A stretch of 53,611 bases of DNA from Cellulosilyticum sp. (GCA_017941635.1 JAGAVZ010000265.1:1-53611); one strand, 5' to 3'. Numbered from the stretch's first letter, positions 44,291 through 53,611 are shown. Program-made: numbers and translations. The notes: a model not told the origin generated them from the sequence alone.

Positions 44291-44389
44291 ATTACATTCT
44301 CCTATAGCATTATGTATTGGTATATATTTACTATAACTGATGTCTTAATTTATTTTCGTGTATTCTATTCAATCATGCGTCTTTAATTA

Positions 44390-45280
44390 TCAACTAAATA
44401 ATCGCTTAAACCTATTTACCCAATTTTCTTTCATTGACTCTTTTTTTACTTGCTCCCCTAAGCCTATTAAATAGGCTTTAGCTATTTGATAATATGCCAT
44501 ACTCGCCTTAGCACGCATATTATATCTAAAAATAGGAACTTGTTCTTTAACTGCTCTAAACAATTCCTCATCATATGGTACAAAACCTGCATAATCCACT
44601 GGGTGTTGTAAAAAATTTTCACATACATAGTTTAATTTTTTATAAACATCATGTGCCTCTTTTTGTGAATCTGCTTTATTAATCATTAATTTTACTTTTG
44701 TTTTTAATTTAAAGTTATTAATTAATGTTTTTAAAAGTGCGTAACTATCTGTAATAGATGTTGGTTCAGGTGTGACAACAACATATACTTCATCTGCTAG
44801 ATTACAAAACTTCACAACTATATCATTAATGCCTGCACCTGTATCAATAATGAGTATATCTGTTAAACTACTCAGTTCTCCTAATTTTCGACTTATATCC
44901 GAAATTTGATAGCTTGGCAAAAAGCTCATATCTCTAATACCTGAGCCTCCTGAGATAAATGAAATGCCATATTGACTCTTTGTCACCAAATCGCCTATAC
45001 GACATTCTCCATTAATTAAATGAGAAAGATTATACTTTGGATGTTCCCCTAAAATCACTTCAACATTAGCTAACCCAAAGTCTGCATCTAATATAATGGG
45101 ATTTTTACCTAATCCTTGAAGTGCCAATGCAAGATTTACACTAAAGTTACTTTTCCCTACGCCTCCTTTACCACTTGCAACTGTAATAATATGCATGTCA
45201 CGTTGTATATTGTCTTCTTTAGACTCACTTTGTCCATTTACCAGTTGTCGTAGAAGCTGTGCCTGATCACTACTCATCAT
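44390..45280 (-). CDS. flhG: MinD-like flagellar number regulator FlhG (YlxH)
   Basis: 296 residues of the ParA/MinD ATPase family. Deviant Walker A motif SGKGGVGKSNFSVNLALAL (about 35-53), ILDADFGLANVEVILG, and IIDTGAGIND in Walker B. The C-terminal membrane-targeting helix is near the end (MKENWVNRFKRLFS). FlhG controls FlhF and flagellar position and number. It overlaps flhF by 11 nt. AGGGAGG precedes the ATG. Confidence 0.94.
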   Translation of the reverse strand: MMSSDQAQLLRQLVNGQSESKEDNIQRDMHIITVASGKGGVGKSNFSVNLALALQGLGKNPIILDADFGLANVEVILGEHPKYNLSHLINGECRIGDLVTKSQYGISFISGGSGIRDMSFLPSYQISDISRKLGELSSLTDILIIDTGAGINDIVVKFCNLADEVYVVVTPEPTSITDSYALLKTLINNFKLKTKVKLMINKADSQKEAHDVYKKLNYVCENFLQHPVDYAGFVPYDEELFRAVKEQVPIFRYNMRAKASMAYYQIAKAYLIGLGEQVKKESMKENWVNRFKRLFS

Positions 45281-46433
45281 TTAGCCTCCCTAATAATTCA
45301 GTAATAAAATTCTGTTTGTTAAATACCTCAATATCAGATGGTACATTTTGTCCTATTGTTAAATAATGGATTGCTTTATTTGTATAATAACTTATGTTTA
45401 TAATATTACCAATCTCATCTGTTTCATCTAACTTTGTAATAATCAAATCAAAATTAGATGTGATTTTTTCGTATGTCTCCATAATCTTCTTAATATCTCG
45501 TGCAGTTGTATTAGCATTTAGTACAAGATACACTTGTTTCTCTTTTATATTATCCATGAGTGCTTTTAACTCTGTCACTTGCTCCTCATTTTTATGTGAA
45601 CGACCTGCTGTATCAATTAAAATATGATCTACATGACGCCACTTTTCTATATATTGTGGCAGTTCATTTTCATCATAAATAATTTCTATTTCTACACCTA
45701 ATATATCGGCATATGTCTTTAATTGTTCCACTGCTGCAATACGATATGTATCTGATGTGAATAAAACCACTTTCTTTTGTTGTTCTAAAACATATTGTGC
45801 AGTTAATTTAGCAAGTGTCGTTGTTTTACCAACTCCTGTTGAACCAATGAAAAAGATAATTTGTGGCAAATCTATTGTATCTTTTTCAATCAATTTTTCC
45901 TCTAGCGTACTATAAAGTTCTGTAATAAAAACTTCGCTCTCCTCACTATCTATTCGGGCTAATAATTGCTGACAAACCTCTTTTTTTAGACCAAGATTCA
46001 TGAGTTTTTCTTCCATACATGTTGCTAATCTATTCACTTGCAATGTACCATCAGAATTTACTACTTGTACTGGTGTAGATTTAGGTACTTTCTTTAAATC
46101 TCCAATTTCTTGGTGTAGCACCCCTAATTGTGCTTGTAGTTCCTTTAATAATTCATAAGATGCTTCTGATGTTTCATTAAAATTGTCTTGTTGTGGGGCT
46201 GACTGTGTTTCAGCTACCTCTTTATAAGTTGTTTGAAATGAATGACTCATTTCAAGATCACTTTCTTCCTTAATAGCAACAGTCACCACGATACGTGGTG
46301 ACTTAAACCATTTAAAATGACCTGTGCTTTCTTCTTTTTGTGTATGTATAATCATGGCATTTTTGCCATATTCTTTTTCTATTTGTTTTAATATTATTTC
46401 TTCGCTCTTCCCTTTAAATTTTAGGATTCTCAT
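45270..46433 (-). CDS. flhF: SRP-type GTPase FlhF
   Basis: 387 residues. Places the flagellar basal body. Variable N-terminal B domain (about 1-130), then NG domain. G1 FIGSTGVGKTTTLAKL (about 194-209), G2-like TSDTYRIAAVEQL, G3 LIDTAGRSHKN, and G4 TKLDETDEIG. The start ATG overlaps the flhA stop codon (ATGA). Confidence 0.95.
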   Translation of the reverse strand: MRILKFKGKSEEIILKQIEKEYGKNAMIIHTQKEESTGHFKWFKSPRIVVTVAIKEESDLEMSHSFQTTYKEVAETQSAPQQDNFNETSEASYELLKELQAQLGVLHQEIGDLKKVPKSTPVQVVNSDGTLQVNRLATCMEEKLMNLGLKKEVCQQLLARIDSEESEVFITELYSTLEEKLIEKDTIDLPQIIFFIGSTGVGKTTTLAKLTAQYVLEQQKKVVLFTSDTYRIAAVEQLKTYADILGVEIEIIYDENELPQYIEKWRHVDHILIDTAGRSHKNEEQVTELKALMDNIKEKQVYLVLNANTTARDIKKIMETYEKITSNFDLIITKLDETDEIGNIINISYYTNKAIHYLTIGQNVPSDIEVFNKQNFITELLGRLNDE

Positions 46434-48466
46434 GCTATACTCACCATCCCAATTGATTGAATCTGAACATCTTGTTCTATTTCGTTATATGATACAACGA
46501 TTAAATCAGGCATATATTGTTCTGTTAGATGCTTAAAGTAAATACGTACAATTGGGGAAGTTAAAATAATAGGCTGTAAACCAATAGATGTTAGTTTATT
46601 GACTTCTTTTTTCAGCTGGGCCACTAATTTTTGTACTACCTTAGGCTCAAGGGCTACATATGCACCTTGTTCTGTATGCTGTACACTCGCCATAATTTGT
46701 TGTTCTACACTTGGATCTAATGTAATAACCTGATTTGTTTGTTGCATAAATAATTTTTTAGAGATTGCACGAGATAAACCTTGTCTTACATATTCTGTTA
46801 AAACATCTGTATCACGTACAGAGGTTGCATAGTCTGCTAAAATCTCGCAAATCGTTACTAAATCTCTGATAGAAATCCCCTCTTGTAAAAGGTTTCCTAA
46901 TACTTTTTGAATATCTCCAATGCTTAATAGCTTTGGTGTTAACTCTGTAACAAGTGTTGGATGTGTTTCATTCACATTATTAATTAGTGTTTGTACATCT
47001 TGTCTTGTTAATAACTCATGTAAGTGACGTTTAATCACTTCTGTTAAGTGTGTTGCGATAATAGATGGACAGTCTACAACTGTATATCCCCTCATCTCAG
47101 CCTTTTCACGTTGTGCTTCGTTAATCCATAATGCAGGAAGCCCAAAAGCTGGTTCTTTTGTCTCAATACCATCGATTGTTTCTTCAACATATCCTGGATT
47201 CATTGCCATATAGTGGTCAAATAAAATTTCTCCACTTGCAACCTCAACACCTTTAATCTTAATGCTATAAGCATTTGGCGCAAGCTGAATATTATCTCTT
47301 AGACGTACAATTGGCACAATACTACCAAGTTCCAAAGCAACTTGTCGTCTAATCATAACAACACGGTCTAGTAAATCTCCACCTTGATTAACATCAGCAA
47401 GTGGAATAATTCCATAACCAAATTCCAACTCAATAGGATCCACTTGAAGGAGCGAAATAACATTTTCTGGTTTTCTAATTTCTTCAGCCGCTTCATCTTC
47501 TGTATCAATATCAGATTCCACTGCTTCCACTGCTTGTTTTTTACTTAGACGGTTAGATAATACAAACCATACAATAGCAATTGGTATTGCTCCCCATCCG
47601 ATTGGTGTACCAAGTCCTAACACAGTAATTGTTATCCCAACAATAAGAAGTACAAGAGGCGATGAGAAGAGTTGTTTTATAAGTGTTTCACTCATGCCTT
47701 CTTCTGTTGTAGTCTTCGTTACCAATATACCTGTTGCTACTGAAATAAGAAGTGATGGGACTGCACTCACTAATCCATCACCAATTGTTAAAATGGTGTA
47801 TTTCTCAAGTGCTTCCATCATCTCTAAACCACCAAATACAATCCCCATGACAAGGCCACCTACAATATTTATACATGTAATAAAAATACTGATTGTTGCA
47901 TCATTCTTTACGAATTTTGCAGCCCCATCCATTGAACCAAAGAAAGCTGCTTCATCTTGAATTTTCTTTCTTCTACGTTTTGCTTCAGCTTCATCAATAA
48001 AACCTGTATTTAAATCGGCATCAATAGCCATTTGTTTCCCTGGCATTGCATCTAATGTAAAACGTGCTGTTACTTCAGCAACACGTTCTGAACCTTTTGT
48101 GATAACTTGCATATTAACAATCGTAATGATAATAAACATAATGGTACCAATAATAATATCACCACCAGCAACGAATTCACCAAAGGCCGCTACAACCTCC
48201 CCAGCATATCCTTCTGCTAAAATCATTCTTGTACTTGATAAGTTAAGACCAAGTCTAAAAAGTGTTGTGATTAATAGCAAAGTAGGAAATAGCGATAAAT
48301 CTAATGGTTCTGTAGAAAATAACGCACTCATTAAGATAATCGTTGCAATAGATATATTCACAATTAATAACGCACTTAAAACCATATCTGGTAGTGGTAT
48401 TAGAATTAAGAAAATTAATCCAACTACAAATAACCCTAGTATAATATCTCCTGGTTTAAATTTCAC
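46430..48466 (-). CDS. flhA: Flagellar export gate protein FlhA
   Basis: 678 residues. Seven to eight transmembrane helices (about 1-320), with the conserved FHIPEP region represented by FTLDAMPGKQMAIDADLNTG (about 140-159). The cytoplasmic domain (about 340-678) forms the export-substrate docking ring. It begins at GTG with GGAGG 9 nt upstream. It is 3 nt after flhB and precedes flhF in the standard order. Confidence 0.97.
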   Translation of the reverse strand: MKFKPGDIILGLFVVGLIFLILIPLPDMVLSALLIVNISIATIILMSALFSTEPLDLSLFPTLLLITTLFRLGLNLSSTRMILAEGYAGEVVAAFGEFVAGGDIIIGTIMFIIITIVNMQVITKGSERVAEVTARFTLDAMPGKQMAIDADLNTGFIDEAEAKRRRKKIQDEAAFFGSMDGAAKFVKNDATISIFITCINIVGGLVMGIVFGGLEMMEALEKYTILTIGDGLVSAVPSLLISVATGILVTKTTTEEGMSETLIKQLFSSPLVLLIVGITITVLGLGTPIGWGAIPIAIVWFVLSNRLSKKQAVEAVESDIDTEDEAAEEIRKPENVISLLQVDPIELEFGYGIIPLADVNQGGDLLDRVVMIRRQVALELGSIVPIVRLRDNIQLAPNAYSIKIKGVEVASGEILFDHYMAMNPGYVEETIDGIETKEPAFGLPALWINEAQREKAEMRGYTVVDCPSIIATHLTEVIKRHLHELLTRQDVQTLINNVNETHPTLVTELTPKLLSIGDIQKVLGNLLQEGISIRDLVTICEILADYATSVRDTDVLTEYVRQGLSRAISKKLFMQQTNQVITLDPSVEQQIMASVQHTEQGAYVALEPKVVQKLVAQLKKEVNKLTSIGLQPIILTSPIVRIYFKHLTEQYMPDLIVVSYNEIEQDVQIQSIGMVSIA

Positions 48467-48469
48467 TTT

Positions 48470-49588
48470 TTAGTTCCTCCCATTCATTTTTTTCTTTTGT
48501 AAGTTATAGACAAAGGCTAGAACTTCTGCAACTGCCCCATAAAGTTCTGGTGGAATCTCTCTATCTAAATCCACCGTATAATATAATGATCTAGCTAGAG
48601 GCTTGTTTTCTACAATTTCAATATGCGCCTCTTTACCTTTTTCCTTAATCTTTTGTGCAACATAATCTATCCCTTTTGCTACCACAATGGGTGCTCGTCC
48701 ACTTTGCTCATCATACTTTAAAGCAACAGCAAAGTGTGTAGGGTTGGTAATAATAACATCAGCCTCTGGTACCGCTTGCATCATACGTTGCATAGAGGCT
48801 TGTCGCATCTTTTGTTTAATCTTTGATTTAATTTGTGGATCCCCTTCTGCATTCTTATATTCTTCTTTAACTTCTTGCTTTGTCATCTTAATACTATCCT
48901 CATGCTTATATCTTTGATAAACATAGTCAGCAACAGCTATAACTAAGAAGGAACCTCCTACAAAAAATCCTAACTCCACTACACTTTTAGCAATCATACT
49001 AAGTATAGTTGATAATGACATTTGATAAATCCCAATAAATTCAGGAATTTTTCCCTTAATCAGATTAACTGCAACACTACCTAGCAGCGTTACTTTTGCT
49101 ACTGCTAAAAGCAAATTAATTAGCGTATCTTTTGAAAATATCTTCTTTATCCCATTTAAAGGATTCATTTTACTCATTTTAAATTTCATAGGTTCAAATG
49201 ATACTTTAAACTTAACTTGAATATAACAAATAACAAAAGCAATCACCATTAAACATGCCCATAAAGGTATACACGTCCACAAAAACTGAAAAAGTGCTTC
49301 TTTAAGTGCAACCAATGTTAAATGGATATTGTCCTCACCAGTGATACTAGATATATAGCCAAATCCATCCTTGAAGGTTTGCATCATTTTATCTAACATA
49401 TAGCCACCCAAGACTACTGCAACAGATGAAAAGCCTACAATTAAAGCTGCTGTATTTAACTCTTTACTTTGTGCAACCTGTCCCTTTTTTCTAGCATCTG
49501 ATCGCTTTTTATCTGTCGCCTTTTCAGTTCTTCCCTCACTCTCAGCAGAGAAAAATTGAAGATTTAATGAATAATTTAATGGAATCAT
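48470..49588 (-). CDS. flhB: Flagellar export switch protein FlhB
   Basis: 372 residues. Four transmembrane helices (about 40-215) and a cytoplasmic domain with the autocleavage motif NPTHFAVALKYD (about 278-289), which sets substrate specificity switching. The N-terminus carries a short extension ending in AEKATDKKRSDARKKGQ-like FlhB signature (EKATDKKR, about 20-27). It starts with ATGA overlap with fliR. Confidence 0.97.
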   Translation of the reverse strand: MIPLNYSLNLQFFSAESEGRTEKATDKKRSDARKKGQVAQSKELNTAALIVGFSSVAVVLGGYMLDKMMQTFKDGFGYISSITGEDNIHLTLVALKEALFQFLWTCIPLWACLMVIAFVICYIQVKFKVSFEPMKFKMSKMNPLNGIKKIFSKDTLINLLLAVAKVTLLGSVAVNLIKGKIPEFIGIYQMSLSTILSMIAKSVVELGFFVGGSFLVIAVADYVYQRYKHEDSIKMTKQEVKEEYKNAEGDPQIKSKIKQKMRQASMQRMMQAVPEADVIITNPTHFAVALKYDEQSGRAPIVVAKGIDYVAQKIKEKGKEAHIEIVENKPLARSLYYTVDLDREIPPELYGAVAEVLAFVYNLQKKKMNGRN

Positions 49589-50370
49589 AGTCCCCTCATC
49601 CCTTGAATAACATTGCTTAGTGTATTAACTATACCTTCTATAATTATATCATTATATTTAGATGTTGTATGAATAGTTGCAATTAACAAGATAAACAAAA
49701 TAATCATTTTTAAAGGAATACCTATTACGAACATATTCATTTGTGGTACTGTTCGCGCAAGAATTCCCATTGCAAAATCCACCACAATAATAACACCTAC
49801 AATAGGCATTGCTAGTTTTAAACCTAACTCTAAATATTGCCCTACTGTTTCAACCATTCCAGTAGCAATATGCGGGCCAATCACAGACTTTCCTATAGGA
49901 ATCAACTCAAATGATTCTACTAACGTCTGTATAAACCAGTGATATCCACCAGTTGTAATAAAAACAACACTTAATCCTAAATTATAAAATCGCCCAATTA
50001 GTGTAGACTGTGCACCTGCTGTTGGATCCATAACTACACTCATACTCAATCCACCCTGCATACTCAGAAGCGAACCTACAAAAGGATAGACTTGAAAAAA
50101 TATTTTTACCACAAACCCTAAAATTAAACCTACTATCATTTCACGTACTAGTAAAATACTGTAGCTTAATAAATTGGGTTGATAGTATATAATCGTTAAG
50201 TCTGTTCTAAAATAGATTGGTATTGTAATACCCAATGCAATTCCAGATAAAGCGATTTTGGGCATTTTGGTTTCCTCTATAATAGGTAAAAATACAATCG
50301 TTGCTAAAACCCTTACAAAAATAATTAAAAGTACATCAATATATTGGTATAAAAAATATAAGTCCTCCAT
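49585..50370 (-). CDS. fliR: Flagellar export protein FliR
   Basis: 261 residues with six transmembrane helices. Family segments are RVLATIVFLPIIEE, REMIVGLILGFVVKIFF and GGLSMSVVMDPTAGAQS. Part of the FliPQR export gate. Start set at ATG 50370 (MEDLYFL) with AGGAA upstream; a TTG two codons earlier is less likely. It is about 11 nt after fliQ. Confidence 0.95.
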   Translation of the reverse strand: MEDLYFLYQYIDVLLIIFVRVLATIVFLPIIEETKMPKIALSGIALGITIPIYFRTDLTIIYYQPNLLSYSILLVREMIVGLILGFVVKIFFQVYPFVGSLLSMQGGLSMSVVMDPTAGAQSTLIGRFYNLGLSVVFITTGGYHWFIQTLVESFELIPIGKSVIGPHIATGMVETVGQYLELGLKLAMPIVGVIIVVDFAMGILARTVPQMNMFVIGIPLKMIILFILLIATIHTTSKYNDIIIEGIVNTLSNVIQGMRGL

Positions 50371-50381
50371 AAACAACTTCC

Positions 50382-50645
50382 TTATAACAGTGAATTAAAA
50401 CTACTATATAAATTGGTTGTATAGCTCGTTAACATATTCATAATCCATGAGCCAAATATAATAATCGCTAGAAATACTGCTATAATTTTAGGCACAAAGG
50501 CTAATGTTTGTTCTTGTATCGATGTAGCTGTTTGGAAAATACTAATAATCAGTCCAACCACTAATCCTGATAGTAAAATTGGAAGTGATAACTTAATAAT
50601 CATCATTAATGCGTCACGCATAATATCTAATACTAATTGTTCCAT
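50382..50645 (-). CDS. fliQ: Flagellar export protein FliQ
   Basis: 87 residues, two transmembrane helices, standard length. LPILLSGLVVGLIISIFQTAT and FVPKIIAVFLAIIIFG are the two membrane segments. AGGAGGAGG precedes the ATG. It lies 12 nt after fliP. Confidence 0.96.
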   Translation of the reverse strand: MEQLVLDIMRDALMMIIKLSLPILLSGLVVGLIISIFQTATSIQEQTLAFVPKIIAVFLAIIIFGSWIMNMLTSYTTNLYSSFNSLL

Positions 50646-50657
50646 TTGTACCTCCTC

Positions 50658-51449
50658 CTAGTTAAATGTTTGTAATAGTTGTCCAATAACTAAATTCCAA
50701 CCATCTACTAAAATAAATAACAAAATCTTAAATGGTAATGAAATAGTTGCTGGTGGCAACATCATCATTCCCATTGCCATTAAAGTAGCTGCTACAACCA
50801 TATCTAGCACAATAAATGGTATGTACAATAAAAATCCTATAATAAAACCAGCTCTCAGCTCACTAATAATAAATGCAGGCACAATCACATATAAAGGCAT
50901 TTCTCGTGCAATATCACTTTCCTCAGTTAATATTGGTGTATCAGAAATATCCATAAATAGCTTAATATCTTCATCTCTTGTCTGCCTGAGCATAAAATCT
51001 TTAATTGGTAATAGACCTTCTTCTAATGCAACTTCTTCACTCATAATACCTTGCTCATATGGCTCTAGTGCATTTGTCTTTATTTGTGAAATAACTGGAC
51101 TCATTACAAAAAATGTTAAAAAGAGTGCAATTCCCACTAAAATCTGATTAGGTGGCATCGTTTGTGTTCCCATTGCAGATCTGACAAAATGCAACGTAAT
51201 AATAATACGTAAAAATGAAGTCATTATTATCAATATCGATGGTGCTAACGCAATGATTGTTATGATGAAAATCATCTGTAAACTCCCCGATACATCAGAT
51301 GGTGTAGTTTCATCGGCCATCTGAATAGTCATACCAGGTAATTGTATCGAATCTACTGTCGATGCTTGTACTTTTATTCCTATCAAAAAGCATATACATA
51401 TTAAAAAAATCATTATTATATTTCGTTGAATGGCTCTACTCTTTTTCAT
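50658..51449 (-). CDS. fliP: Flagellar export protein FliP
   Basis: 263 residues. N-terminal signal-like segment (about 8-29) followed by four membrane helices. Family motifs are MTSFLRIIITLHFVRSAMGTQ, PPNQILVGIALFLTFFVMSP and LMAMGMMMLPPATISLPFK. It overlaps fliO by 14 nt. Confidence 0.96.
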   Translation of the reverse strand: MKKSRAIQRNIIMIFLICICFLIGIKVQASTVDSIQLPGMTIQMADETTPSDVSGSLQMIFIITIIALAPSILIIMTSFLRIIITLHFVRSAMGTQTMPPNQILVGIALFLTFFVMSPVISQIKTNALEPYEQGIMSEEVALEEGLLPIKDFMLRQTRDEDIKLFMDISDTPILTEESDIAREMPLYVIVPAFIISELRAGFIIGFLLYIPFIVLDMVVAATLMAMGMMMLPPATISLPFKILLFILVDGWNLVIGQLLQTFN

Positions 51450-51801
51450 CTTCTAATCCCTGTTTCCCTTTCATGAAATGCATAAATTGTTCTTGAAAAG
51501 ATATGCCTGTATTCTCTTTATGCTTAATTTGACATTTATCTATTTGCTTTAGATAAGTTATATTCCCCTTTTGTGCACATCCTATCAAATAATAATTTTC
51601 TCCTACCCTTACAATGTAAAGATACTGTCCTTGCATTAGTGGAAGCACTTCCACAATTTCCATATTTTTTCCTAAGTTCATTCCTTTATTCAGCATTCCT
51701 ATTTTCTTTGTTACAAAATAAGTCAGCCATAATACTCCCACAAATACAATACATATGAAAATTAATTCCATCATCTCTGTCAACATATTATCACCATTCA
51801 T
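51436..51801 (-). CDS. fliO: Flagellar protein FliO
   Basis: 121 residues. One transmembrane helix (about 12-30, IFICIVFVGVLWLTYFVT), then the FliO domain with GMNLGKNMEIVEVLPLMQGQ and a YIVRVGENYYLIG segment. Needed for FliP stability in many species. The start is uncertain (ATG 51801, 51786 or 51777); none has a strong Shine-Dalgarno. It is separated from cheY by a hairpin. Confidence 0.85.
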   Translation of the reverse strand: MNGDNMLTEMMELIFICIVFVGVLWLTYFVTKKIGMLNKGMNLGKNMEIVEVLPLMQGQYLYIVRVGENYYLIGCAQKGNITYLKQIDKCQIKHKENTGISFQEQFMHFMKGKQGLEDEKE

Positions 51802-51819
51802 TTTATATTACTTTATATA

Positions 51820-51856
51820 GCATTAGTGGTATCACAAAATGTGGTACCACTAATGC
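51820..51856 (-). other. Perfect hairpin without U-tract between cheY and fliO
   Basis: 12-bp perfect arms (51820-51831 and 51845-51856), extended inside by a G-U pair and CAC/GTG around the loop, about 16 bp in all. The minus-strand 3' flank is TATATAAAG, not a U-run, so it may be a processing or stability element rather than a terminator. Confidence 0.7.
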
Positions 51857-51865
51857 GCCAACATA

Positions 51866-52228
51866 TTAACCTACTACTTTTCTTACCGCTTCAAGTACTC
51901 TATCTGCTTGGAAAGGTTTAACAATAAAATCTCTTGCTCCTGCCTGAATAGATTCAATAACCATCGCTTGTTGTCCCATTGCTGAGCACATTACAATTTT
52001 TGCTCCTGGATCGATTGCTTTAATATTTTTAACTGCATCAATTCCATTCATTTCAGGCATAGTAATATCCATAAGAACTAAGTCTGGAGTAAGCTCTTTA
52101 TACTTTTCAACAGCTTTTAAGCCATTGTCTGCTTCTCCTGCAACTTCATACCCATTTTTACTTAAAATATCTTTAATCATCATACGCATAAATGCTGCAT
52201 CGTCTACAATTAATACCTTCTTTGCCAT
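51866..52228 (-). CDS. cheY: Chemotaxis response regulator CheY
   Basis: 120-residue receiver domain. VLIVDDAAFMRMMI (acidic pair near 9-10), phosphoacceptor Asp in LVLMDITMPEMNG (about 55), Thr/Ser position in MCSAMGQ (about 83) and Lys in FIVKPF (about 105). It binds FliM/FliY and CheC. Start set at ATG 52228 (MAKKVLIV) with AGGTG and AAGGG upstream; a longer N-terminal extension to 52303 would overlap fliY and has no family support. Confidence 0.95.
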   Translation of the reverse strand: MAKKVLIVDDAAFMRMMIKDILSKNGYEVAGEADNGLKAVEKYKELTPDLVLMDITMPEMNGIDAVKNIKAIDPGAKIVMCSAMGQQAMVIESIQAGARDFIVKPFQADRVLEAVRKVVG

Positions 52229-52244
52229 ATCCCTTACACCTCTT

Positions 52245-53489
52245 CTAAATTCTATTTTCCGGATTAATAATATCTGTGATTCTAATACCAAAGTTTTCAT
52301 CAATTACTACAACTTCACCTGTAGCAATAAACTTACCATTTACAAGTACATCTACGGGCTCTCCCACTAAACGATTAAGCTCAATGATACTTCCTGGCCC
52401 AAATTCTAGTATCTCTTTAATTTTACGTGATGTACGACCTAATTCAACAGATACCTCTAAAGAAACATCCATTAAAATATCCATGTTTTCTTTTGGATAA
52501 ACTTTTGGCGTTGGATCAAAAGATTGGAACTGTGGTGTTTGTACATCAATATCTGGTCTAATACTACTTTGTTGTCTACTATAGTCTTGCACTGGTTGCA
52601 TCATAGGTTGTTGTACCACTTGCTGCATTGGCCCAGTATATACCGGTGCTACTTGTGGCTCTACATACGCTGGTGCTGGAGCTGGAGCAGAATGTGCTAC
52701 TTGTGTTGTTTGTGGCACTGGTGCCGTTTGTGGAGCTGGTGCTGTTGGTGCTGCTGAAGGAGCTACAGGACTTTCCTTTGGTACATTTGTTTCTTCTTGT
52801 GCAAGCAAGCCTGTAATTAAGTCTTTTGCAAATTGAAGCGGTAAAATCTGCATCAATTCACTGTCAATAATATTTTCTTCTATTTGTAATCTAAATGCGA
52901 TTTTTACCAAATCACCTTTAGGACCAAATATGCTTTCTAAATCTGTGTCCATTTTAATAGCCTGTGGTGGACTAATATCAATCTTTTTATTAAAGATTTG
53001 TGCCATTGAAGTAGACGAAGAACCAATCATTTGGTTCATAGATTCTGCAATCGCACTTAAATGAAGTTCTGTAACAGGCCCTTCAGTATAAGCTCCTGTT
53101 CCACCCATCATTAAATCTGCAATGACCTTTACATCTTGATCTTTTAAAATCATTAGGTTAGACCCAATAAATCCTTCTGTATAATCTACAGATACCGCAG
53201 TTAAATCATCTGTAATGGATTCAATAAATTCATCCCATGTCATTGCCTCAACTTTTGGTGTTGTAATAAGCACTTTGTGATTGAGAAGCGTAAATAAGGT
53301 GGTTGCTGCTGTTCCCATACTAATGTTCCCAATCTCACCTAACGCATCAATTTCATCTGGACTTAAGGTAACTGCGCCACTCTTTGTTTCATTTTTATTT
53401 TCATCTAATTCACTACTTGATGATTCATCTGATGTTACACTCCCTAGCAGTGCATTAATTTCTTCTTGGGAAAGCATCTCGGCTACCAT
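52245..53489 (-). CDS. fliY: Flagellar switch phosphatase FliY
   Basis: 414 residues. N-terminal FliM-like CheY-binding segment [14 protein letters not shown] (about 4-17). CheC-type phosphatase domain with two active helices: [18 protein letters not shown] (about 48-65) and [14 protein letters not shown] (about 143-156). A Pro/Ala/Gln-rich linker (about 238-325) leads to a C-terminal SpoA (FliN) domain (about 335-410) that joins the C-ring. The start ATG overlaps the fliM stop codon (TAATG) and has GGAGG 7 nt upstream. It is 16 nt before cheY, an order found in Firmicutes. Confidence 0.95.
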   Translation of the reverse strand: MVAEMLSQEEINALLGSVTSDESSSSELDENKNETKSGAVTLSPDEIDALGEIGNISMGTAATTLFTLLNHKVLITTPKVEAMTWDEFIESITDDLTAVSVDYTEGFIGSNLMILKDQDVKVIADLMMGGTGAYTEGPVTELHLSAIAESMNQMIGSSSTSMAQIFNKKIDISPPQAIKMDTDLESIFGPKGDLVKIAFRLQIEENIIDSELMQILPLQFAKDLITGLLAQEETNVPKESPVAPSAAPTAPAPQTAPVPQTTQVAHSAPAPAPAYVEPQVAPVYTGPMQQVVQQPMMQPVQDYSRQQSSIRPDIDVQTPQFQSFDPTPKVYPKENMDILMDVSLEVSVELGRTSRKIKEILEFGPGSIIELNRLVGEPVDVLVNGKFIATGEVVVIDENFGIRITDIINPENRI

Positions 53490-53611
53490 TACTCATCCTC
53501 CCTCGTAATAACTTGATTAATTTTAATTGCAACTTTATTTTTATACTCCCCAGGTGTACCCGTGAATTTTAAAATATTACCTACATATACATCTAAATCT
53601 GAATCAATATC
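53489..53611 (-). CDS. fliM: Flagellar motor switch protein FliM, C-terminal 40 residues
   Basis: The last 40 codons before TAA read [20 protein letters not shown] in part, then [15 protein letters not shown], which is the end of the FliM SpoA domain. The rest lies beyond the window. Its stop codon overlaps the fliY start, confirming the fliM-fliY pairing. Confidence 0.85.
   Translation of the reverse strand, partial: DIDSDLDVYVGNILKFTGTPGEYKNKVAIKINQVITREDE

Noticed and set aside
52524-52816. Trp/Leu/Cys-rich plus-strand frames opposite the fliY linker
   Set aside because: They come from the Pro/Ala/Gln-rich codons of FliY read backwards.
1-53611. tRNA, rRNA, CRISPR repeats, IS elements and prophage genes
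   Set aside because: None was recognised on either strand when reading for cloverleaf ends, regularly spaced repeats or transposase motifs.

Overview
The window is a low-GC segment whose genes nearly all lie on the minus strand. It reads as a strictly anaerobic, motile Clostridia (Lachnospirales-like) chromosome. This is an inference from three things: the NAD(P)-linked [FeFe]-hydrogenase operon, the Firmicutes-type fla/che operon with CheC, CheD and FliY, and the ylx/rpsB housekeeping order. The order from fliM through sigD, rpsB-tsf-pyrH-frr-uppS-cdsA-dxr-rseP and rimP-nusA-ylxR-ylxQ-infB-rbfA-nrnA-truB-ribF-rpsO-pnp closely follows the Bacillus subtilis chromosome. ispG occupies the place where B. 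subtilis carries other genes.

Region 1 (1-10333, minus) is a hydrogen-metabolism locus. In transcription order it holds an AlbA_2/HATPase-type regulator, a DRTGG protein, a stand-alone HATPase of the anti-sigma kind, a divergent [FeFe]-hydrogenase-like protein, a second DRTGG protein and a PHP-domain protein. The complete hndA-hndB-hndC-hndD set follows (NuoE-like, thioredoxin-like, NuoF-like and catalytic H-cluster subunits). After a weak terminator come a free 81-residue thioredoxin-like ferredoxin and a further [FeFe]-hydrogenase-like protein that runs off the window. So there is one standard catalytic hydrogenase and two divergent H-cluster proteins, mixed with regulatory domains. This is the most interesting part of the window: it looks like a possible H2/redox-sensing partner-switch system attached to a bifurcating-type hydrogenase.

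Region 2 (10334-18772) is accessory and made of short transcription units: DUF4397, a flavin reductase with a Lys-rich tail, an unknown membrane-anchored protein, an S11 D,D-carboxypeptidase with SLH-like repeats, an unknown ORF that may be frameshifted, EcsC, a GNAT acetyltransferase, a methyltransferase-like protein and a CPBP protease. Several terminators and promoters are clear here.

Region 3 (18773-37894) holds translation, RNA and envelope housekeeping genes. It includes a strong promoter and structured leader before rpsO, a long stem-loop in the pnp leader, and a promoter plus leader before rpsB. Isoprenoid (dxr, ispG) and phospholipid/cell-wall (uppS, cdsA) genes lie between pyrH-frr and the nusA-infB operon.

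Region 4 (37930-53611) is the distal part of the fla/che operon: fliM (3' end), fliY, cheY, fliO, fliP, fliQ, fliR, flhB, flhA, flhF, flhG, cheB (methylesterase domain only), cheA, cheW, cheC, cheD, sigD. Three small proteins follow, one in the position and with the layout of SwrB, and then a hairpin and the rpsB promoter. No tRNA, rRNA, CRISPR array, IS element or prophage gene was seen.
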